64,000 bases of DNA from Theobroma cacao (lineage: Eukaryota > Streptophyta > Magnoliopsida > Malvales > Malvaceae): positions 12,326,948-12,390,947 of the forward strand of contig NC_030851.1 of NCBI RefSeq assembly GCF_000208745.1, in the 5' to 3' direction. This document shows, piece by piece, positions 38,480 through 50,170 of this stretch; position 1 is the first letter of the stretch; every line of letters begins with the position of its first letter. The notes beneath the pieces were generated by a model that had not been told where the DNA came from, searched no databases, and was given only the letters and a program-made list of their open reading frames with translations. Made by a program: the position numbers and the translations under genes.

Positions 38480-40256
38480 TTTGGCAGAATCTCGAGAACC
38501 CAAAAAAAGGAATCAACAAAGAAATGAAAATGGGTCCTGTCTAAGATTGGAGGTGGAGAGGAAGGAACAGCCATATTTAAGAGAAACATAAACGACATAG
38601 TTTAAAATATGGTGGGACGTCATTAGGAGGAGTAGTTGAGTGAGTTTTCTTAGAGTTGAGGTTATAGTGGGGGGAAATGGAAATGGAGGTTTCCAGTTGG
38701 GGAATTGAAAGTGAAAATTGGGAGGCATTGCTTCAAGGAACAGAGAGCACATTTTCTTTATTTGGTCTTAAAAAAAGGAAAATACTAGCATGATGTTTGA
38801 ACTGTAAACAACACGTACAGAAAAATGTATCCCTGAATGCTTCTGAAAGCTGCGTTTGTTTTGCCGGTTTGATGGCGGGTCCGTGTCCGTCTCTCCTTGG
38901 CTTATTAACAATTTAACATTAAGCAAGCATAGCTGATGTTCTGTCGACCGCCGTGTTGGACCGTGATTTTTTTGTATTGGGCCTGCAAATCTCTATTCAC
39001 TATGACATCCAAATTTAAGAATATATGGCCCTTTGAGAGCCCACTGCAATTTCTTTCACAGTAGTTCCCTTGTTTTGGGCCTAATGGTTAGCCCGGGACT
39101 TCCATTTCGTAGCCTTAGGTCCATAGTGAGTCAAACGCGAAACAAGCTTTGTGTGTTTGACACGGGTCCTATATCAATAAAAAATAAAAAAAATCTTAAA
39201 TTTATAAATGAGAGTTTTCTTATATTTAATAGATCTTTGATCAATGGTATTAGAATTTTCTTAATTTAATCGAATCTCGGGTCATGTCAAGCGTTCTTTG
39301 TCAATGAAAATACAAGTAACATGTCCCGTTTTACAAGAACCTCTTAATTAAGTTTATGTATATTTATAATTTTTATGTACAAAAAAATTATTAATCTATA
39401 TATCAAGTGAGACTTATATATTTTTTAAAAAATATATTATTTTATAAATTTAACGAATTATTAATTTATCGCATTAATTCAAAATCATGAATAATTAAAA
39501 ATATATTTAATCAAAATTATTAATTTATGAAGATCATAATGCACATGTTGATATTTGACCTCGTGTTATTGATTTGAATTTAAAATTATTATTAAAACCT
39601 CGGCCTATCAGTAATGAGTATTAATTATTAAATGCTATGACATAAAAGATGGTACCAATATCCTAGATAATGTGGGAAAGGAACTGAGCCTTTAAGAAAC
39701 CATACGGTGGGTGGTTGGTTGGAAGACAACAACAGCTGAATATGAAGACATGGACTTTCATTTTTTAAAGGCGGATTGGGGGGGTGGGTTGGGAGATGGC
39801 CTAATTATTTGATAAGAGAAAGTAAAAATGTAGGTTGGCATTAGCCCAGGGCGCACACCTTAGCTGTCTCTATATCCATCTTTTTTAATTTTTTAATATA
39901 TTTAATTATTACATCAGAATATTTAATTTATTTTTTTATTTTATGATATATAGTTATTAATTTAAATATTAAAAAAAATCAAAGCGGAGAAAAAGGGGCA
40001 TGGCTAAGTCAATATTCAACAATGGAGACCTTAATTTTTCAATAAGAGCAAAAGATGAAAAAGATTTGTAAAGAATCCCACCGAAGCCATAAGAAAAAAT
40101 GAGGTTGCGACTTTACCAAATATCACAACCCGGAGATGCCATAGTCTTGGGGTCTCCTTTCCTCAGCTAACTAACCTGTTCGCATTTATAACGCCTTGAC
40201 ATCTCTCTCTCTGTTTTGTTTTTACCAAAATATACTGCGTGAGACAGAGAAGAGAA
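38480..40256. other. Divergent promoter region between IRX10L and Sec14-like gene
   Basis: Two genes face away from each other across 1.8 kb. The IRX10L 5'UTR lies just right of 38480. A TATA-like ATTTATAAC near 40184-40192 could serve the Sec14-like gene about 65 bp before its ATG. The middle (38760-39900) is AT-rich with no gene seen. Confidence 0.5.
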
Positions 40257-42637
40257 ATGGACAAGGAGAAGGAGAAAGTGAAGCAGAGTGAAGAAGAAAC
40301 GGAGATGGAATTCAAAGACTGTGAAGGGGAGCAAGAAGAGGAAAAAGTGGACAGGATAGAGATAAGTGATGAGATAGAGCGGAGCAAAGTTGGCATTATG
40401 AGGGCTCTTGTCGAGAGAGAAGACCCATCTGCCAAGGTAATCCCATGGTTTAGAAAGGGCATTGCATCCTTCTATGCATTGGTAATGGATATGATATATT
40501 GCTAAATATAGCTATGGGATTTCAAAGTTCCCCCTGCTTTGACTTAGTTTCTTTCTTAGTCTTCCTTTTTGGAATGATATATTAGTAGTTATACGTAAAG
40601 ATATCGATCAAGAAAGTACTTCAGCTATGTTAAAAATCTCTGCTTTTGTTTACAATTATCTTCTGTTTAATTACCCACATAGGATGTCGATGATTTGATG
40701 ATCCGGAGATTCCTGCGAGCTCGTGATTTGGATATAGAGAAAGCATCTACCATGTTCCTCAATTACATAAGCTGGATGAGAACTTTTGTGCCCAAGGGGT
40801 TCATATCTGAATCCGAGATTTCCAGTCAGCTAGCTCATGACAAGCTGTGCATGCAAGGCCTTGATAAACAGGGCCGCCCTATTGTTGTTGCCTTCGGGGG
40901 TAGACACAAGCCCACCAAAGGAAATCTGGAGGAGTTCAAACGTATGTTTATGGATTTTAAAGCACATTGCAAACACTGCTTCTTTTCTAATTCTGTTTCT
41001 GGCCATTTCAGCTTAAAAAGTACAGAAGTGAATTGAACAAATAATCGCAATTGATGACTGGACATGTCTCCTTCTAAATGTTATGCTATGCCTTATTTTT
41101 TGCAGGCTTTGTTGTCTACGGTTTGGAGAAAATATGTGCCAGGTAAATTAACTTCACTGCCCATCAAGAAACTTTGTAACTAAATATTTATAGAAGTGAA
41201 ATATCATAGCTGTGGAGAAAAATATATTGATATGTTTTTGATTGAGAGGACCAGAACTGAATTATTAGAATTATGGAGTCAATATGCCTGTTTATGATCA
41301 GCCAGCCGCTCTTATCTTCCACAGATTACATTTGCAAAATGGAACTTTTCATTTTTAGCTAGGATAGAAGCTTTCAAAATTATCAATGTATATCTATTGC
41401 TGTGAATCAAGGTATGTGGTTAAGTGCCCACTGTTCCTAAAATCAGGCACCTTGATATAGACAATCAATTTGAATCTCTGGTAAAAATAATTAGTAGTCT
41501 CTTTCATGCTCATATAGGTTATTTATCCCAGTGAAAGGAATCATGCTTAGTTTCTATTTTGTTGGTGTTTCAGAATGCCAAAAGGGCAGGAAAAGTTTGT
41601 GGCAATTGGAGATCTTGAAGGATGGGGATACTCGAATAGTGACATTCGTGCCTATGTGGCATCTCTATCAATCCTGCAGGTTTGATCTTCCACCATCTAC
41701 CAGTCATTAGAGAAATTTCACATTATTGATTTTATAAAATTAAATAAACAAATCAATTGCATTATAATTGCATTTAGACAGCCATAAAATACATCATATC
41801 AGATGACTTGTAAAGAAGTCTTGCTCCAGGAAGACTCATAGCAGTAATTCAACTGTTTTGATTACAGGATTGCTATCCAGAGAGGCTTGCCAAATTATTT
41901 ATAGTTCATGTACCTTACATATTCATGACTGCCTGGAAGGTTGTTTACCCATTCATCGACAGCAGAACCAAGAAGAAGGTAAGTCATGCAATGCCTTTCC
42001 TTTTGGAAAAAATGCATATTCTTTCATGTTGACTTAAATCACAGAACAATGGAACACCAGCTATGTTGCTTGGACTTCTGCTTGAATGTTGGACATAACT
42101 ACATGTTGAGCACAGTTGCTTTCATTTTTCATTCTAAGAGCTTTTCCTTATATTTGGAGGCTCATGCTGTCAATAGCCAATTTGAGGTGTCTAGTACTCT
42201 ATATGTATCCTGCAAATACTTTCAGAAAAATAAAGAGCTGGAGGTGTATTGAGCACCAATATTGTCTAATGAGACCTGTATGCAACAATCGAGAAGGTAG
42301 AGAGGCATTGGTAAGGTGAAATTTATCACATCAAGATAGGATTAGACCAGGAAAAGGTATTGACATGATGTTTGTATACTTAAAAGCAGAATATACAAGC
42401 TTGAAGTTGATGAGGGTGTGAATTTAGGATGTACATAAAACCACTCTGCTCAATAACTCTTTTAAGTTCATTGTCACCTTAACATAATTCTGGTTGCCCC
42501 TTTTCCAATTTTTTTTGCAGATAGTTTTTGTTGAGAACAAAAAGCTGACATCCACTTTGCTTAGGGACATTGATGCTAGCCAACTTCCAGATATATATGG
42601 GGGCAAACTGCCATTAGTTCCTATCCAGGACTGCTAA
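40257..42637 (+). CDS. Sec14-like CRAL-TRIO lipid-transfer protein
   Basis: Six exons (40257-40436, 40683-40941, 41106-41142, 41574-41679, 41868-41978, 42521-42637) join in phase to 269 residues. The N-terminus is short and highly charged (Glu/Lys), followed by a CRAL-TRIO N domain (MIRRFLRARDLDIEKASTMF). The lipid-binding CRAL-TRIO domain has VYGLEKICARMPKGQEKFV, IGDLEGWGYSNSDIRAY, DCYPERLAKLFIVHVPYIF and the C-terminal VFVENKKL...LPDIYGGKL block. Family members bind and exchange phosphatidylinositol and other lipids between membranes. The layout fits the small single-domain plant Sec14 group (the At1g01630 type as I recall). There is no GOLD or nodulin domain. Exon 3 is only 37 bp. No lesion is seen. 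Confidence 0.93.
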
Positions 42638-43523
42638 CTTGACCCAAGTTTCTTTTTTCTGCACTAGAGCTTGTAGGCGTGGCTGGAGAACTACAAAACA
42701 AGGAGATTCCAAATCCGCATTCCATATCATCCCCCTACCCTCAATGGGGCATAATCTTTTACAGTCACTATTGAGATTATAGATATGTATACTCCTGAAT
42801 ATTTATGCAGTTTAAATTAATATAAATCTCTCTCTCTCTCTGTCTCTGCGTGCATGCATAATGTCCACAGTGCTGGTGGTAGTGGCTGATGGGCTTTATG
42901 AGTTATCGCCTAACAATTACTCAAAAGGATGCATCTCATTGACCTTGGTATGGTTCAATAAATATCGTGGATTAAAGTCTACATTCTCAAATGAAAGCAA
43001 CATCTTAATTCCAGCTAGATTGAAGTTGTTGTCCAACTAATGATAAAATCATGTCCTCATTCATGACCACAATTTCACGTGACCTAAGATATGTTCCAGG
43101 AACAATCTCAGATAAGGCCAGTGTGTTCTTCAATATTTAACTTACCCATTTTAAAACTTCCAAGTTTATTCCTGTAAATTAGACTTATATACCATACATG
43201 TCAATTACACGAACATTGATCCACAAAACAGCAGAGGGGCGTCAAAATTAAAAAAAAAAAAAAAAAAACCAATATACACACACACGTACATATACAAAAT
43301 GGGATTATATGGACAAATAAATGCATAAGCACAATTAACACTGAAAATGCTCAACAAATCTTCTGTTATGTTATTCAAAACTTCCGCCTTCCTTATAACA
43401 GAAGCAGATACAAAATCCAGAAAAACTTAATAAATTCAGTCCTCATGTGTAAAGAAAAATTCTATTATATGCCATTTTGGAGCAAGATGATTACTCCACA
43501 AAAAATAGATTCTGCATAATTTC
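42638..43523. other. Convergent spacer with TC microsatellite
   Basis: Contains the Sec14-like 3'UTR and the Rieske 3' side. A (TC)n microsatellite lies at about 42826-42848 and a run of about 20 A at 43249-43268. No gene is seen. Confidence 0.6.
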
Positions 43524-44166
43524 TCACCCAATCAGCAACTTGTTCTCATCCATGAAGCTGTACGTGGGTACCTCTAGATTGTATGGTGCTGGCCCCTTGC
43601 GGATCCTACCAGACACATCATAATGTGAGCCATGGCATGGGCAGAACCAACCACCAAAGTCACCAGCATTTGGCAGGGGTATACACCCCAAATGGGTGCA
43701 GACACCAACAACGATAAGCCATTCTGGATTCTTCACCCTGACCGCATCCTCCTGGGGGTGACGAAGGGATGCGATGTCAACACTGTTAGCTACCTTGATG
43801 TCCTCTTCAGTTCTAGTCTGATAAAAACAGGCTTCCCTCTCCACTTGACAGTAACAGTAGTCCCAGGCTCAATGCTAGAGAGGTCAACCTCAAGGGAGGC
43901 GAGGGCAAGGACATCTTTGCTGGCAGACATGCTCAGAACAAACTTGAGGATCAGAAGACGTATTAAGGAGGCATAAACAAACCTGCCACCAGTCAAGACA
44001 AAATAAGCAAATGCACGCTTGCTAGGATCGCCTGGTGCCAAACGCTCATGATTATGCTCATCGTAAACAATTTTTGAATTAGGGTTCTTCACAGCTGCCA
44101 CAGTAGCAGGGAGATCTGATATCATTCCCATATCATGTCCCGGGGTGAGCGCTTCTGAAGAGAAAC
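43524..44166 (-). pseudogene. RISP: Rieske exon 2, 1-bp deletion
   Basis: The 643-bp exon follows a good acceptor (TTATCTTCTTCCAG). It encodes the Rieske linker, transmembrane helix and cluster domain. Its length is one base short of keeping the frame. The shift lies in ATCAGACTAGAACTG, where one base is missing between the conserved PVFIR and RTEEDI parts. Everything after that is intact in the other frame down to the terminal LLIG and stop. Confidence 0.88.
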
Positions 44167-44918
44167 CTGGAAGAAGATAAAACAACTGTCAGATAGAATT
44201 ACATAAACACATATATTATACAAAGTAGAACAGCCAGTGCACATGAACCATACATGCAAGCCCTCTCAAGGTAAATTATCAAGCTCGCATATAATGTTAA
44301 TCTATATGAAAAAAAAAAAAAATGCTTGAGCATTACAAGCACATGTTTTCAGGCCTCTGCCAAAAATAGCCACTTTAACATATCATGAATTGCAGCATAT
44401 TGGCATAAGAAAAGTTACAGCATAAAGGTAAGGTATTTTTCTGAAGAACTTTGCTGCCTATATGGCATTTGATCTGTCTAAACTCAAGAATGTTCTGAAT
44501 ATATTTCCATTCAGTATAACAGTGACTTAAATGTGAAAATTTGTCCCAGGCTTGGTTCTAATGGCTACATCCATACACGTGGGTGCATGCTTCTCTCTTG
44601 CACAAAGCAAAGGAACACAAATTTGTTCAATTTCCATTCTGATTCATACTTCTATTGAATATCCAGTATAAATACAATGTAGAAGAACAAAAAAAAAAAA
44701 TCGAAACTCATTTCTTTTAAAGCATAAATGAGTAGGTACATCTTCACAAAAGCATAAATGATTCAAAATAAACATCTATTTCTACAACATTATATCAGTG
44801 CCACGCTTTTAATCAGTGGCAAAATGCAAGTAATACATATCCAATAAATCACTTTGAAATCATTAGCTAGATATAATGAGGAATTTAATAACAAAAAGAA
44901 CAAAATATTGAAAATCCT
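44165..44918. repeat. Tandem duplication, left part of copy 1
   Basis: Intron sequence next to exon 2. It is the same as 60340-61123 apart from about six substitutions, two poly-A length changes and two insertions in the other copy (about 8 and 30 bp). All differences lie in the first ~500 bp; the last ~260 bp are identical by eye. The copy is cut from its right part by the Tat element. Confidence 0.9.
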
Positions 44919-45825
44919 TGTAGATACTAGATTTTGGTTAATACTGTTACTTTAAAGAATTATGTTATAACATAATGTTGTACACAAAACGACCAAAATA
45001 AGTGAAGTGCTACTTCACGCAGAATAATTAGAACAAGTGAAGAGCTACTTCACGCAGAATAAGTGAAGTACTACTTAAAGCAAAATAATTAGAAAAAGTA
45101 AAGTATTACTCCATATGGAACAACTAATACAAGTAGAACAGCCACTTTGAATAGAATAACCACTTCACTTGGATGACAGTGAAAGTAACTCAGAATAAGT
45201 GACAGGGTTCATGGGTTACTTTCATCTTGGGATGTTTCAGAGAGTTTGGCTTGGTGGCTCAGATATGGAGGTAGTTAAGAGGTGTTCCTCTTAACCCTTT
45301 CCTGAAGTACAAGTGTTTCACCCTCTTATCTTGTTCTCGTGTACTTATTCATGTACAGCTTATTCTCTTGTACCTATTCTCGTACAGCTTCTTCTCTTGT
45401 ACCTATTCTTGTACACCTCTTTTCTATTACCTTTACTTGAGAACAAGTCTTACTACATCCAATTACAGTAACGGTTACTTTCATTAATATTCTTCATAAT
45501 AATGTCATTCATTAGGCGCATTAAAGCCTATTTTTATGTAACCGCCACTTTTAGCACTATATATAGAGCCTCACAATTCATTTGAGGGGACTCTTCTCTT
45601 CCCCTCCAAGCTAACACATTCTCAACTTGAGAGCTTTTCTCTCTAAATTCTCTCTCTAATTATCTTGTACCCTCTAAGTCTCTTTAAGTCTTTTCTTATT
45701 GTCTTCCACCTGCCACAGCACTTAGTACTTCAGGAACTGCTTCAATCTTCCTCTCTGTCGCCTCTGGCACATCATTTTACTTGTTTGCAACACTTCCTCT
45801 CCCTATCATAAGAACCCCATTTACA
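44919..45825 (+). repeat. 5' LTR of the Tat-type element
   Basis: Begins TGTAGATACTAG and ends CCCATTTACA. It contains two or three units built on AAGTGAAGTGCTACTTCACGCAG (45000-45070), each nearly a palindrome, and three ~29-bp units around TCTTGTACCTATTC.CGTACA (45335-45420). A TATA box lies in CACTATATATAGAGCC (about 45556-45571). Confidence 0.93.
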
Positions 45826-45828
45826 TTT

Positions 45829-45846
45829 TGGCGACTCCACTGGGGA
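45829..45846 (+). other. Primer binding site, tRNA-Arg type
   Basis: TGGCGACTCCACTGGGGA follows the LTR after three T residues. From family knowledge this is the tRNA-Arg-type primer site of Ogre/Tat elements. Confidence 0.8.
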
Positions 45847-45902
45847 GGAGTGATTGCATTAAGTAAGACTTTTACTGCTGAAATTTCTTGTTTTCGAAAA
45901 AG

Positions 45903-47742
45903 ATGGAGAGTTCCACTAGCAACCAAGATGCGCCTGTTCCTTCCTACATTCAGGATTTGATGAGAATGATTCAAACTTCCCAAAAGAGGATGCAAATTTT
46001 GGAGGACAATAATAAGCGAATGATGGACATTATATCTCAATGTGCATCCTATACTGTCACCACTTTTCAAGCTCAATCTGTGCATCCTAATGAGAGTGCA
46101 CCTGCTGGAGTCACTCATCTAGTTACAAACATTGAGGAGAATGGAGGCAATGGAGAAGGTGCAGTTGATGTAGTAGTTGCTGCAAACCCTAACCCTACCA
46201 ACACCACTATTGCAGTTACTCCAACTACTACTTCTACTGCAGTAATCCCATCTATTCCTACTCAAGGATTTGTGACACTGGAAGAGCTCCAAAAGTTGTT
46301 AGATCAGAAGAACAAGAGCTTTAATTTTTCTGAGTTTGATCTCAAGTTGCCTTACCCGGCCAGTGTAGCTGCAAAACCATATCCTAAAGACTATACTAGC
46401 CCTAAGTTCAAACAATTTAATGGGAAGACTGGTGATGAACGCGAACATGTCATGAAATTTGTGGAGACTCTTGAAGTAGCTGGATTGGATGATGACCTGA
46501 AGTTGAAAGAATTTTCCAAGTCTCTCACTGAGAAGGCTTATACATGGTATGTTAACCTCACTCCTGGTTCTGTTCAATCTTGGAATCAGATGTGTAGGAT
46601 GTTTGGGGAAAAGTTCTTTTCTACTTAAGAGAAAGTTATTCTCGTTGATCTTGGAAAAGAGTTTCAAAAGTCTAGGGAGGATTTAATGGAGTATATCCAA
46701 CGTTTTAGAGAGAGAGTGCTGGACATACAAGAATCTCATGATGAGAAAGAGTTGGTAAAATTGTGTATTCAGGGGATGTTTGATGAATACAGGTTACACT
46801 TGGAGAATCTACCTCTTCCAACCTTTGCTACACTAATGGAAGCTGCACGAAGGACCAATAATACAGTTCTTCGACAAAAGGGACTCACTCGCTTTGGTAG
46901 AAAGAATAACCCAACGGTGAATGCCATCCAAGGAGGAGGTAGAGAAAGAAGGGGTCTAATTCGAGCAAATTTACGTCCTAGAAGAGATGTCCCTAGGAGA
47001 GGGCCAGATGAGGAGAATGACTCTTCTCCACCGTTTTCAGTACCTTTAGATAGAGTGAGAGCTCTTCTCCAAGAATGGGTTAGGGATGGACAAATAAACT
47101 TACCTTACACTCCACGACCACCAACAAGCGGAGGAAAAGGCTAATCCAAGGTACTGTGATTATCATCGAACAGTCGGTCATCCACTTGCTGAATGCAGAA
47201 ACCTTCAAAGAATGTTCCACCGATGGGTGCAAGCAGGAGAAGTGTTGATTGGAAATAACATAGTCCAAAATAACCCTCTTCCCATTCATCCAAATCCTCG
47301 AGGACAAGTAAGTGCAATAATTCATGCTCACCATGATGACCCTTCTTCTTCAAACACCCAATTCAATGATGCAAATGAAGCTACTAGGGTTACTTCTTCA
47401 ATTGCTAATTCACTCATGAAGACACCTAGCTTCCGGTATTTCTTTGACCAACTTGGGTTTTTAGAAGAAGCAAGGAAAGAAGCAGTTATATCCCTAGATC
47501 AGATAGCTGGAGAACAGTATGGAGAATGTAACTTAGTAGGACGACCTATGGGGAAGATGGTTGGTGCATATAAGAACGCTATTGTGTTTACAGATGCAGA
47601 CATGTGTACACCTCATCCTTATCATAATAAACCCCTTTATGTGGAAAGTACTATCAACGGATATCCTATTAGGAGAACATTCATTGATGATGGTTCTTTT
47701 GTGAATCTCATACCTCTATCCACCTTAAAGGCTGTAAACATA
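45903..47742 (+). pseudogene. Tat-type gag (and start of protease), copy 1
   Basis: The frame opens at the ATG 45903 with a Gln/Asp-rich N-terminus and a Thr/Pro/Val-rich linker. The capsid-like part carries KFKQFNGKTGDEREHVMKF. A TAA at 46626-46628 breaks it, then the same frame continues (46686-47144) through LMEYIQRFRERVLD and an Arg-rich section. After GGKG the coding frame moves by one base and reads a Cys/His motif (YCDYHRTVGHPLAEC). The sequence from 47212 ends in a partial protease (RRTFIDDGS) before homology stops at about 47742, where unrelated DNA begins. Confidence 0.85.
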
Positions 47743-48025
47743 AAAATGAAGAGTTTATGTTGTTTTATGACCATCATTTTTTTATATAATNTTTTTTTTT
47801 TTTTTAAAAGAAATTGGCTGGCCCAACCCTACCCATGGGCTAGTAATGGGTGGGCTGGGCTTGGGTTATGATGGTTCATGTAAAAAATGGGCTGGCCTGG
47901 CTTAACAGATATTTTCTCAACCTACAAAGATTTGGGCCGAGCTGGGTCGAACCAGCTCATATTGACACCTCTACTAGTAATTACCTCAACTACAATAATC
48001 TAACCAACCATTACTTAAGGCTTTG
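47743..48025. other. Foreign linker between the two gag copies, one N
   Basis: About 280 bp unlike the rest of the element: a T run with an ambiguous base at 47791, then a GGGCTGG/CCCAACCC-rich part (47815-47960). It resembles common GGGCT-rich plant repeat sequence. The N beside a homopolymer shows base calling was poor here, so a misjoin must be considered. Confidence 0.6.
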
Positions 48026-50170
48026 TAACAATGGAAGAGCTCTAAATGTTAATAGATTAGAAGAATAAGAGCTTTAGCTTTTTTGAATCTAATCTTAAGT
48101 TTCCTTATCTAACAAGTGCAGCTGTTAAATCATATCCTAAAGGCTACACTAGTCCTAAATTCAAGCAATTCAATGGTAAAACTGGTGATGCACGAGAACA
48201 TGTTATGAAGTTTGTGGAAACACTCGGAGTGGCAGGATTGGATGATGTCTTGAAGTTGAAGGAATTCTCTAAATCTCACACTGAAAAGGTTTATACATGG
48301 TATGTTAATCTCATTTTTGGTTCTGTTCAATCTTGGAATCAGATGTGTAGGATGTTTGGGGAAAAGTTCTTTTCTACTTAAGAGAAAGTTACTCTCGTTG
48401 ATCTTGGAAAAGAGTTTCAAAAGTCTAGGGAGGATTTAATGGAGTATATCCAACGTTTTAGAGAGAGAGTGCTGGACATACAAGAATCTCATGATGAGAA
48501 AGAGTTGGTAAAAGTGTGTATTCAGGGGATGTTTGATGAATACAGGTTACACTTGGAGAATCTACCTCTTCCAACCTTTGCTACACTAATGGAAGCTGCA
48601 CGAAGGACCAATAATACAGTTCTTCGACAAAAGGGACTCACTCGCTTTGGTAGAAAGAATAACCCAACGGTGAATGCCATCCAAGGAGGAGGTAGAGAAA
48701 GAAGGGGTCTAATTCGAGCAAATTTACGTCCTAGAAGAGATGTCCCTAGGAGAGGGCCAGATGAGGAGAATGACTCTTCTCCACCGTTTTCAGTACCTTT
48801 AGATAGAGTGAGAGCTCTTCTCCAAGAATAGGTTAGGGATGGACAAATAAACTTACCTTACACTCCACGACCACCAACAAGCGGAGGAAAAGGCTAATCC
48901 AAGGTACTGTGATTATCATCGGACAGTCGGTCATCCACTTACTAAATGCAGAAACCTTTGAAGAATGTTCCACCGATGGGTGCAAGCAGGAGAAGTGTTG
49001 ATTGGAAATAACATAGTCCAAAATAACCCTCTTCCCATTCATCCAAATCCTCGAGGACAAGTAAGTGCAATAATTCATGCTCACCATGATGACCCTTCCT
49101 CTTCAAACACCCAATTCAATGATGCAAATGAAGCTACTAGGGTTACTTCTTCAATTGCTAATTCACTCATGAAGACACCTAGCTTCCGGCATTTCTTTGA
49201 CCAACTTGGGTTTTCAGAAGAAGCAAGGAAAGAAGCAGCTATATCCCTAGTTCAGATAGCTGGAGAACAGTATGGAGAATGTAACTTAATAGGACGACCT
49301 ATGGGGAAGATGGTTGGTGCATATAAGAACGCTATTGTGTTTACAGAGGCAGACATGTGTACACCTCATCCTTATCATAATAAACCCCTTTATGTGGAAA
49401 GTACTATCAATGGATATCCTATTAGGAGAACATTCATTGATGATGGTTCTTCTGTGAATCTCATACCTCTATCCACTTTGAAAGCTGTAAACATGGATTT
49501 GAATAGTTTACGTCATCCTATGGCCACCACTTCTTTTGATAACAAGGAGATTATAACTTTGGGGCAAGTGACAGTGAATTTTAAGATGGGGCCGATTCAA
49601 GATCAAACATGTTTCCATGTTATTGATGCAAATGTGGCTTATCATGCTCTAATTGGAAGAAAGTTTTTGCATATGCATAATATCATCCCTTCTTCACGTC
49701 ATCAATGTATTAAGGGATATTGGAAGGGGAAGGAGGTTTTCATTCCAGCCACTAAAGCCCCGTTTGAACGGCATGAGGTGAGTTATATAGAGGCTTCTTT
49801 CTTTGAAGATCTAGCAACAGATGGAGAAACAGTTATTGTTAGACCTATCGGTGTTCCATTTCCACGATGGGAGAAGTATGTTGGGAATAAGACAGAGAGT
49901 AATGGCAAGAAAAAGGAACGAGGTGGGAAGAGAAGAAGGGAAAACACTTCCACATACAAAGAAGTAAATGAAGAAAAGATGTCTAATGGGGTAACTTCCT
50001 ATGCACGTGAAGATGGAAAATTGGTGTATTGCTTATGATGGGACGCGGGGTCTGGGGAAACATCTTCTCCTGATCCCAAACTTTGGAAGCCACCGGATAC
50101 ATCACCATCATGTTTTCAAGTAGAAGCAGAAAAGGAAAAAGTACAGGAAGTATTATCCATGAAAGAATAA
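48026..50170 (+). pseudogene. Gag copy 2 and protease
   Basis: A second gag lacks the N-terminus. From 48026 to about 48330 it is clearly diverged from copy 1; from 48331 to about 49495 it matches 46578-47742 almost exactly. It carries the same TAA (48379-48381) and the same one-base frame change, plus a TAG at 48829-48831 where copy 1 has TGG. The open frame from 48965 contains the protease (FIDDGSSVNLIPLSTLKAVN) and its C-terminal part (YHALIGRKFLHMHNIIPS). It is followed by TGA at 50036-50038 and TAA at 50168-50170, both in the pol frame. Confidence 0.85.

Noticed and set aside
43632..43976. 114-codon plus-strand frame
   Set aside because: Antisense shadow of Rieske exon 2.
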